Source: CAYLSV01 sp964386435
Lineage (GTDB): Bacteria; Planctomycetota; Phycisphaerae; Tepidisphaerales; Tepidisphaeraceae
Length of the DNA stretch: 64,000 bases
Direction of reading: 5' to 3'
Assembly (NCBI GenBank): GCA_964386435.1
Contig: CAYLSV010000007.1
Span: forward strand, 12,655 to 76,654
Of this stretch, positions 32,638 to 39,230 are shown piece after piece. The position numbers were made by a program, and so were the translations under genes. How positions within the stretch are numbered: the first letter of the stretch is position 1; each line of letters opens with the position of its first letter. Under the pieces are notes generated by a model. That model ran no database searches. It had not been told where the DNA came from and saw nothing but the letters and a program-made list of their open reading frames with translations.

Positions 32638-34425
32638 TCAGCGCTCACTCGGCACCGTGGCCTCGACTTCGGCGAAGTCGGCCACGGCGTCGGGCTCGTC
32701 GCCGGCGGCGTCGCGGAGCCAGGTGGCGACGACCATCTCGGCGGTGTGGTTGCAGGCTTGCAGGCCGTAGGAGTAGGGCCGCAGGCCCAGCGTGTGCGGG
32801 AAGCCGATGTCGAGCAGCCGGGGGTTGGGCTGGCCGTCTGTGCCGATGACGCGGTAGCCGGGGTCGATGGCGATGCCGTCGAGCTGCACGGCGGGGCGGC
32901 CATTGAGTTCCGTGCGGCGGCCGTCCGGCACGTCGGCGTCCGCATCGGCCAGCGGCGCGGCCGCGGCCCGGACGGTGCCGGCCTTGGTGAGGCTCGGGAA
33001 AGGGTAGTTGTCGATCGTCACCGTGCCTTGGCCGCCGCAGTCGACGAACATGCGGAAAACGTGTTCCTCGCCGTCGACATCGATGAAGGTTTGGCCGTCG
33101 CGCTTGTCCTTTACCGTGACGTAGCCGCTGCGCAGGTCGAGCCGATCGGCGTCACGCAACGCCAGCAGCTTACGGGCCGACTCGATCGGCAGGGCGGCGA
33201 TCACGTTCATCAGGAACGACATGAGCACCGACCGCAGCCGCACGTGGTCCTCGCCCGGCAGCAGCTCGGCGTGGTAGTTCAGGGCGTACATCAAGTCGTC
33301 CAGCACCTCCTTCCACCGAATCGGCTCGTCGCGATCCAGCGACCGCCGGGCCTCGGGCAGCTCCTGCCGCATGCCCTCGAAGGCGTCGGCGTAGGTGTGG
33401 TCGGCTTTCATCCGCTCGACCCAATCCTCCATCGACAACCCGCCGGCGAGGTCGTCGGCGATCGCCGGCAGGTTGTCGTGCCGCAGGGCGTCGACCAGGG
33501 CCGGCCGCATCACGCGGTCCCAGTAGTCGCTCAGCCGCAGGACGTTGTCGGCGGCGAGGTTGAGCAACTGCTCGCGGGTGACGTGGCGGTAAACCTGCCG
33601 CATCGGCTCGCGCTGTTCGTACTGCAAGTGCGGCAGCCACCCCTCGGCCGAGTGCATGACGAGGCGGAAGTCGTCGGCTCCCTCGCTTGGCACGAACTTC
33701 AGCGCCCCGTCGTCGCCGACCGGCTCGAAGGTTCCGTGGCGGTGGGCGAGGGCGGCGACGACGTCGAACGCGCTGAGCGACGCCCCGAGCGTGCCGACCT
33801 CGAAGTTGTGAAACGTGCCTTCCTTCGGCAGCAACTTGCCGATCGGCCAAGGCGAGGTGAAGTGGCCGTTGGCGGGGTCGTCTTCTTCGCCAAAGACGTG
33901 GCCGGTGGCGATGACGACGCGGTCGAACTCTTGCCGCCCGTTGTCGGTGACGACGGCGATCCGCCCGTCCGCCGGCTCATCGATTAGATCCTTCACCGGG
34001 TTCTGCGCATGAACCGTCACCGGCACCCCGGCCGTCCCAAGTCGTTCGGCGAGGTCGGTGAACTGCTGCGCGAAGTACTCGCCCATGAGCGCCCGCGGGT
34101 ACGTCTCCTCGTCGCTCACTTGCTGCCGGTGCAGGTCATACCGCCTTAGCACCGCCTCGTCCGCTTGTCGCAGCCAGTCGGCGAAGCCCTCGGCCAGCGG
34201 CGGCATTTCCTCGGAGGAGATGTTGCACAGGTTGTGCCGGTCGGTGGTCGCCGGGTCGTAGGGCATGCCGGTGCCGGGGCGGGGTCGCTGCTCGTAGACG
34301 TCGATCGACGCCAGCAGACGGGTGGCGTCCTGCAGCAGCAGGTTCTTGAGCAGGTACAACGCCGACGGCCCGGCCCCGACGATGGCGAGCTTCGGGCGAC
34401 GGCGGGGCGGGAGGGGCTTGGACAC
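32638..34425 (-). CDS. FAD/NAD(P)-binding protein, YdhS-like
   Basis: A 595-residue protein of the YdhS-type FAD/NAD(P)-binding family. The FAD motif LAIVGAGPSALYLLKNLL is near the N-terminus, followed by TGMPYDPATTDRHNLCNISSEEMPPL, which is characteristic of the family, then FDRVVIATGHVFGEE and the middle GTLGASLSAFDVVAALAH. The C-terminal third (SYGLQACNHTAEMVVATWL) closes the fold. The reaction of this family is not established. The GTG at 34425 begins 12 residues before the Rossmann strand. It diverges from the MOSC gene across only 39 bp, and is followed closely by the aroDE fusion, with which it probably shares a transcript. Confidence 0.78.
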   Translation of the reverse strand: MSKPLPPRRRPKLAIVGAGPSALYLLKNLLLQDATRLLASIDVYEQRPRPGTGMPYDPATTDRHNLCNISSEEMPPLAEGFADWLRQADEAVLRRYDLHRQQVSDEETYPRALMGEYFAQQFTDLAERLGTAGVPVTVHAQNPVKDLIDEPADGRIAVVTDNGRQEFDRVVIATGHVFGEEDDPANGHFTSPWPIGKLLPKEGTFHNFEVGTLGASLSAFDVVAALAHRHGTFEPVGDDGALKFVPSEGADDFRLVMHSAEGWLPHLQYEQREPMRQVYRHVTREQLLNLAADNVLRLSDYWDRVMRPALVDALRHDNLPAIADDLAGGLSMEDWVERMKADHTYADAFEGMRQELPEARRSLDRDEPIRWKEVLDDLMYALNYHAELLPGEDHVRLRSVLMSFLMNVIAALPIESARKLLALRDADRLDLRSGYVTVKDKRDGQTFIDVDGEEHVFRMFVDCGGQGTVTIDNYPFPSLTKAGTVRAAAAPLADADADVPDGRRTELNGRPAVQLDGIAIDPGYRVIGTDGQPNPRLLDIGFPHTLGLRPYSYGLQACNHTAEMVVATWLRDAAGDEPDAVADFAEVEATVPSER

Positions 34426-34464
34426 TGTTGCCGCCGCTGCGAATCGCGTACCGTGTGGCCCACG

Positions 34465-34956
34465 ATGCCAAACGACCTGTCCGCCTGGGACGCCAAGCTG
34501 CACCACATCGTCATCTCCGCCGGCCACGACTACTGGGGCAAGGGCGGCGAGGGCCGCCTCGTCCACGGCACCACCATGCCCGAGCAAGTCCGCTGCGTGA
34601 CCGACATGGGCCTCGAAGGCGACCGCTACTTCGGCAAGAAGCCCGGCGGCCGGGATCAAGTGACGTTCATGTCGTGCGACGTCATCGAGCAAGTCCGCGA
34701 CAAGTTCCGCCTGCCCAACCTGCCGCCAAGTGTGTTCCGCCGCAACCTGATCGTCAGCGGCGTCGAGCTCGGTGACTGGCTCGGCAAATCGTTCACCTTC
34801 CAAGGCGTCACCTTCGAGGGCAGCCAGGAGTGCAAGCCGTGCCAATGGATGGACCGCGTGATCGCCCCCGGCGGCCAGGCGTTCCTGAAAACTCCCTTCT
34901 ACGGCGGCCTCCGCGCCCGCGTCCTGAGCGACGGCGAGCTGCGCATCGACGCGTGA
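34465..34956 (+). CDS. MOSC domain protein
   Basis: A 163-residue stand-alone MOSC domain. These domains are related to the C-terminal part of molybdenum cofactor sulfurase and carry sulfur or bind molybdopterin. Visible family segments are RRNLIVSGVELGDWLGKSF, the start of the core, and the conserved cysteine region VTFEGSQECKPCQWMD; the C-terminal GGLRARVLSDGELRI ends the barrel. The N-terminal third (HHIVISAGHDYWGK) is the substrate-side strand typical of short MOSC proteins. The ATG at 34465 is the first start after the divergent gene. No molybdoenzyme gene is present nearby, so the partner is unknown. Confidence 0.8.
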   Translation: MPNDLSAWDAKLHHIVISAGHDYWGKGGEGRLVHGTTMPEQVRCVTDMGLEGDRYFGKKPGGRDQVTFMSCDVIEQVRDKFRLPNLPPSVFRRNLIVSGVELGDWLGKSFTFQGVTFEGSQECKPCQWMDRVIAPGGQAFLKTPFYGGLRARVLSDGELRIDA

Positions 34957-34962
34957 CCGCGG

Positions 34963-35601
34963 CTACTCGCCAGTGGAGTCAAAGTTGAACTCCGCCGGAA
35001 AATCTTCGAACTCGCCGTTCTCCGGCACCTCGATATCGACGCCGTCGACCTGCACGCCGGCCTCCCGCAGCGCCTGCTCCAATTGCACGATGGCCGGCAG
35101 GTACTGGGTCCAGACGGCCAACTCTTCGGGGGCTTGCTCGTTCAACTCACGCACCCGGGTGGCAGCGTCTTGGACCGCCTGCTTCTGGGCGTCGGTGGCG
35201 GTTTCCGACGACTCGACCGCATCGACCTCGGCCAGCAACCGATCGCCATTGGCCAAAGCCTCTTTGCGGACCTCCTCGCTGGCGGTGGTGGCGACAAAGA
35301 CGCCGGTGGCGACGGTCGAGCCGACGCTCACGAGTAGGGCCAGCAGCGCCACGAGCGTCGCGGCGATGGGCAAACCGCGGCCGACGTTGGTTTGGCCGCC
35401 GGAAGTGAAGAAGCCGATCACGCCCAACAGCAACGCCGGCAGCAGCAGCAGCAGGGCCACGAGGCCGATGAACGGCACCCAGCCGACCAGAAGACCGAGG
35501 ATGCCCAGCACCAAGCCGATGATGCCCAGCGTGCTGGCCTTCTTCGACGGCAAGTGATATGAGCCGGGGGCGGACGAACCAGGTTGGTTGGGGTAGGTCA
35601 T
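34963..35601 (-). CDS. DUF4190-like membrane protein
   Basis: A 212-residue membrane protein: a proline/serine-rich cytoplasmic N-terminus, two closely spaced helices (STLGIIGLVLGILGLLVGWVP and LVALLLLLPALLLGVIGFFTS) as in DUF4190, a third helix (IAATLVALLALLVSVGSTVATGVFV), and an acidic extramembrane tail of about 110 residues with a short coiled coil (AVQDAATRVRELNEQAPEEL). The start may be the ATG at 35601 or the one at 35610. Function unknown. It converges on the MOSC gene with a gap of only 6 bp and diverges from the HAD-deaminase gene. Confidence 0.65.
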   Translation of the reverse strand: MTYPNQPGSSAPGSYHLPSKKASTLGIIGLVLGILGLLVGWVPFIGLVALLLLLPALLLGVIGFFTSGGQTNVGRGLPIAATLVALLALLVSVGSTVATGVFVATTASEEVRKEALANGDRLLAEVDAVESSETATDAQKQAVQDAATRVRELNEQAPEELAVWTQYLPAIVQLEQALREAGVQVDGVDIEVPENGEFEDFPAEFNFDSTGE

Positions 35602-35684
35602 GCCAACCATTATGCCAATGCCCCCGCGGTTGTCGCATTCGAAATGGCGGGCGGGGTTGGAACGCCTGTTGCTGGGCCGGCGGC

Positions 35685-36878
35685 ATGTCCGCCCGCTGCG
35701 CCCTGCTCGACCTCGACGGCACCCTGATCGACACCAATGCCCTGCACGCCGAGGCGTGGGAGCGGGCCGCAACCGACTTCGGATACAAAATCGGCCGCAA
35801 GCGGTTCGCCGGGGAGATCGGCAAGGGCGGCAAGTTGGTCGTCGAGAGCGTGCTGGGCCCCGACGCCCGCGACCAGGCCGCCGACCTCGCCGAGGCCGAG
35901 GGCGCCGCGTTCGACGCGCTGGCCAAACAGCGTGGCATCGACGTCTTCCCGAAGGCCGTCGAGATGGTCGAGGCGCTCAAGCAGCGCGGCCTCAAGACGG
36001 TCCTCGCCACCAGCAGCGGCGGCGATCAGCTGGGCGTGGTTCGCGAGTTGACCGGCGTCGACTTCGAGCAGCTCACCGACGCCCAAACCACCGCCGACGA
36101 CGCCGAGCACGCCAAGCCCGCCCCCGATCTGATCCTCGCCGCGGCCGAGGCGGGCGGGTTCCACCCGGCCCAGTGCCTGCTCATCGGCGACAGCCCGCAC
36201 GACGCCACCGCCGCCCGCCGGGCCGGGGTCACCACGCTGGCCGTCCGAAGCGGCGGCTTCGACGCCGCCGCGCTCCGCGCCGCCGGGGCCCGCCACGTTT
36301 ACGACGACGCGGCCGATTTGCTGACTCACTTGGGCGACGCCCTCGACCACGCCGACCCCAAAACGATCGACCTCGACGCGGCGCGGCTCGAGGAGTTCAT
36401 GGCCGGGGCGATCGCGGTGGCGCGGGAGGCGGTCGACGATGGCGGCGTGCCGATCGGCTGCACGCTGCACCACCCCGACGGCGAGCTGATCGTCCGCGGC
36501 TTCAACCGCCAGCACCGCACCGCCGGGCTGATCGACCACGCCGAGGTCGTGGCATTTAAGGAAGCCGCCGGCGAGGTGAAGCAGGGGGCCCGCGGGTTGA
36601 TCTTGGCGTGCACGCTTGAGCCTTGCGTGATGTGTCTCGGGGCGTCGATGATCGCCGGGGTCGACACGATCATCTTCGGCCACCCCGCCCCGGCCGACGC
36701 CGGCAGCGGCCGGATGCTGCCCCCGAGCGAAGCCGGCGGCGTCATGCCCCGTCTCCTGGGCGGCATCCGCCACGCCGACTGCCGGCAACTGTTCGAGGAG
36801 TGGCAACGCGAGCACCCCGGCGACGGCCCGCAGCAGCAGTACGTCGACCATTTGCTGAAGATCACCGACGATGCCTGA
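35685..36878 (+). CDS. HAD hydrolase fused to cytosine/guanine-type deaminase
   Basis: A 397-residue two-domain protein. Residues 1-215 are a HAD hydrolase of the phosphoglycolate phosphatase/beta-phosphoglucomutase type: nucleophile motif LLDLDGTLIDT, ATSSGG as motif II, KPAPDLILAAAEAGG as motif III, and LLIGDSPHDATAARRAG as motif IV. Residues 245-397 are a zinc deaminase: DHAEVVAFKEAAG with the H-A-E catalytic triad and TLEPCVMCLGASMIAG with the P-C-x-x-C zinc ligands. The GGVPIGCTLH lead-in and overall spacing resemble cytosine deaminase of the fungal Fcy1 kind more than TadA. A fused phosphatase and deaminase suggests sequential work on a nucleotide or modified base. The stop overlaps the next gene's start. 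Confidence 0.85.
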   Translation: MSARCALLDLDGTLIDTNALHAEAWERAATDFGYKIGRKRFAGEIGKGGKLVVESVLGPDARDQAADLAEAEGAAFDALAKQRGIDVFPKAVEMVEALKQRGLKTVLATSSGGDQLGVVRELTGVDFEQLTDAQTTADDAEHAKPAPDLILAAAEAGGFHPAQCLLIGDSPHDATAARRAGVTTLAVRSGGFDAAALRAAGARHVYDDAADLLTHLGDALDHADPKTIDLDAARLEEFMAGAIAVAREAVDDGGVPIGCTLHHPDGELIVRGFNRQHRTAGLIDHAEVVAFKEAAGEVKQGARGLILACTLEPCVMCLGASMIAGVDTIIFGHPAPADAGSGRMLPPSEAGGVMPRLLGGIRHADCRQLFEEWQREHPGDGPQQQYVDHLLKITDDA

Positions 36879-37287
36879 ACCGCCCGAGGTGCTGAGTTAC
36901 GGACAAGCCGAGCCGGTGGTGCAATGGCGGTGGCGGCTGATCGGGTTGCTTGCCGGGCACCCGGTGATCGCGCTCGCCTTGGCATTGGGGCACTACGGCG
37001 CGAGCTGGATCGTCCTCGGCGAGCAGCCGATCCCGTTCCACGGCAACCGCCCGAACCCGCCGGCGGTGGCGGAGGTGGGGTTGTGCCTGAACATTCCGTC
37101 AATGCTCGCGTTGCTTTCGCCGGTGTGGGTGCTGCCGTGGTGCTATCTGCTGATCCCGCCGGGCCAGCGGCATTGGCGGCAGTACCTGCGTGTGACCCTG
37201 TTCGCCGCCGCCGCGTGGGGGCTCAATGCCGGCGGGCTTTGGCTCGTCGAGGAGGCGGGGCACGACTTATCCTGGTGGTTCGACTAA
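36871..37287 (+). CDS. Small membrane protein, first of a tandem paralogous pair
   Basis: A 138-residue protein with three or four hydrophobic segments (LIGLLAGHPVIALALALGHYG, MLALLSPVWVLPWCYLLIP, VTLFAAAAWGLNAGGLWLV) and the C-terminus GHDLSWWFD. Its ATG lies inside the end of the HAD-deaminase gene (8-bp overlap), so the two are translated together. It is clearly related to the next gene, which has the same layout and ends GHDLLWWFD. I recognise no family; the function is unknown. Confidence 0.65.
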   Translation: MPEPPEVLSYGQAEPVVQWRWRLIGLLAGHPVIALALALGHYGASWIVLGEQPIPFHGNRPNPPAVAEVGLCLNIPSMLALLSPVWVLPWCYLLIPPGQRHWRQYLRVTLFAAAAWGLNAGGLWLVEEAGHDLSWWFD

Positions 37288-37331
37288 CGGGCGGTGGCGT
37301 TGCAGGTTCTGCAAACGATCTACCGTGATGC

Positions 37332-37754
37332 GTGGACACCGAGCGGACGACGCTGGAGTACGGCCGGGGCGGGGATGACCTGCGGGCGCGGTGGGGTGTG
37401 GCGGTGGTCGTGGCGTTGTGGTCGGTGTGGGGGCTGGGGTTGATCGTGCTGGATTACCTGCTCGTCTGGCTGCGGCTGGGCGAGCGGCCGGCGATTTACA
37501 ACAACTGGCGGGCCGCGACGCTCGGCTGGCAGTTGGGCGAGGCCGGGCTGATGATCCTGCTGGCCGGCTTCCCGGCGGCAATGGTGTTCGTGCCAATCGC
37601 CTTTTTCGCCACCAACCCCCGCCCGCCCCGGCCGAGGGAGGGGTGGAAGCTGACCGGGCTCGTCCTGCTGTCACTGCTGATGACGCTGGGCGTCATGACG
37701 CTCGTCATCCAGTCGCAAGCGTGGGGGCACGACCTGCTGTGGTGGTTCGACTAG
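37332..37754 (+). CDS. Small membrane protein, second of a tandem paralogous pair
   Basis: A 140-residue membrane protein starting at a GTG. Segments GVAVVVALWSVWGLGLIVLDYL, LMILLAGFPAAMVFVPIAFF and LVLLSLLMTLGVMTLVIQ are hydrophobic; EYGRGGDDLRARW near the start and GHDLLWWFD at the end match the preceding paralogue in position. It was probably produced by tandem duplication and has diverged. Function unknown. It is the last gene of the run that begins with the HAD-deaminase fusion. Confidence 0.62.
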   Translation: MDTERTTLEYGRGGDDLRARWGVAVVVALWSVWGLGLIVLDYLLVWLRLGERPAIYNNWRAATLGWQLGEAGLMILLAGFPAAMVFVPIAFFATNPRPPRPREGWKLTGLVLLSLLMTLGVMTLVIQSQAWGHDLLWWFD

Positions 37755-37994
37755 GCGCAGGTGCCAAATCCACGACGTATTCCCGCCGACTCGGCCACTC
37801 CCAGCGGATCGTCTGATGCAAAGCGCCAGGGGCAATACGACCACAACCATCTAAGTCCGGTAACAGTTGTTATGTGAAGTGCATGGTCGCGTGTGCTGGT
37901 TCTGGCCGAAGGCTTGGGCTTTGGACGCACGATGATCACGGGAGGTGTTTCAGCCTTTTGATGCCGCACGCATCACCGCTACCACAGCCGTTGC

Positions 37995-38174
37995 ATGGGC
38001 AAAGGTGCGCGCTTCCGAGCACGCCTCAAGCTCTTCGCCGCAAACCTTTCGGCAGTCGACGCCGCCGTGTTGTCTGGCCTCAGCGTCCGCTCGATCAACC
38101 AAGCCGTGCGGCGTGGGTTGATTGCCGTTGACATGGGCGGCTCATCGGGTAATGTAGCCACTGCGTCGGATTAG
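37995..38174 (+). pseudogene. Possible remnant of an IS1595-like transposase N-terminus
   Basis: A 59-codon reading frame within the 484-bp gap 37755-38238. It encodes FRARLKLFAANLSAVDAAVLSG followed by LSVRSINQAVRRGL (residues 7-42), a pattern like the N-terminal helix-turn-helix of IS1595/IS1016-type transposases. It then runs into unrelated codons and a stop; no DDE catalytic region or terminal inverted repeats are visible. The rest of the gap (37755-37994 and 38175-38238) shows nothing I recognise. Confidence 0.4.
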
Positions 38175-38238
38175 TTTCATTTGCCCGGCAGCCGAGTGTC
38201 TTCGGCCCGGGCTTGATCCAAGAGCTGAGGAGGCTCCC

Positions 38239-39150
38239 ATGACCCGCAATCCTTCTGAACGTTCCGTGTCCCGTCGCCGTCTGGTCGTGACCCGGGCCGG
38301 CGGATTCACCCTGGTTGAACTGCTCGTGGTGATCGGGATCATCGCGTTGCTGATCAGCATTCTGTTGCCGAGCCTGCAGTCGGCGCGTCGGTCGGCCCAA
38401 GCGGTTGCCTGCCTGTCGAACCTGCGTCAGGCGGGGCTGGCGACGATCGGTTACGCGAGCGAGACCGACAACGTTCTGCCCCTGGGCGAGATGGGCCCGA
38501 ACTACAACGGGGAACCCTACAACAGCGCCGGCACCGGGACGGATTGGCCCATTCTGATCTCGGCCTACCTTGGCAGCACCGAGGGGGCCGATTGGTCGAC
38601 CGCGGAGAACGTGACCGAAGCGTTCCTGTGCCCCAGCGGCCAGGAGTCGGAAGAGAACGCCCGGACCCATTACTCGTCCCACCCGGTGCTCATGCCGAAC
38701 ATGAGGTTCGGGGCGGACCCGATGGCCGACAGCCCACCGGCGGCAATCTCGCCCCGGCCCTACCGGCTCTCGTCCATCCGCGGCAGCTCCGAGACCACGC
38801 TCATCTGGGACGGCGTCCAATCGATCAACGACACCTGGGCCCGCACCGGTGGCTCGGCCTTTGTTGGGACCAACCTCCGCTGGCTCGATTCAGCCGGTGC
38901 TGAGATCAGCTACACGACCTGGTTCAAAAGCCTGCGGAAGCGGTGGTGGCGTGACAACGATCCGGAAGCTTTGAACGAAGCCGTCATCTCGTCCGCGGTG
39001 GACTCGGTGGTGCAGTCCGATCCCTTCGGCAAGCCGCGCCTTCGGCACGGTGATGACAGTGCGTGCAACTACCTGTTCACCGACGGGCACGCCAAGACGC
39101 TGCGCGAGAAGGAGGCGACGCTCCGCCTGTTCCTCGTCGATCGGCAGTAG
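38239..39150 (+). CDS. DUF1559-like prepilin-type protein
   Basis: A 303-residue protein with a type IV prepilin/pseudopilin N-terminus: basic leader, then RAGGFTLVELLVVIGIIALL, with peptidase cleavage expected between Gly22 and Phe23 and Glu27 at +5. The globular part is of the large planctomycete and Lentisphaerae pseudopilin kind: ACLSNLRQAGLATIGYAS after the helix and a C-terminal LRHGDDSACNYLFTDGHAK, close to the H-x9-DG signature but with two extra residues. Such proteins are very numerous in these bacteria and often sit in polysaccharide-utilisation clusters, as here, directly before a large Asp-box protein. It begins at an ATG with GAGGAGG about 8 bases upstream. Confidence 0.88.
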   Translation: MTRNPSERSVSRRRLVVTRAGGFTLVELLVVIGIIALLISILLPSLQSARRSAQAVACLSNLRQAGLATIGYASETDNVLPLGEMGPNYNGEPYNSAGTGTDWPILISAYLGSTEGADWSTAENVTEAFLCPSGQESEENARTHYSSHPVLMPNMRFGADPMADSPPAAISPRPYRLSSIRGSSETTLIWDGVQSINDTWARTGGSAFVGTNLRWLDSAGAEISYTTWFKSLRKRWWRDNDPEALNEAVISSAVDSVVQSDPFGKPRLRHGDDSACNYLFTDGHAKTLREKEATLRLFLVDRQ

Positions 39151-39230
39151 CCGATTGCCGTCGAACGCGTCGTCTTTCCGATTGATCACACCCTTAGCGG
39201 GCCGTTTTCCGGCCCGGCCCGGAGTTCTTG

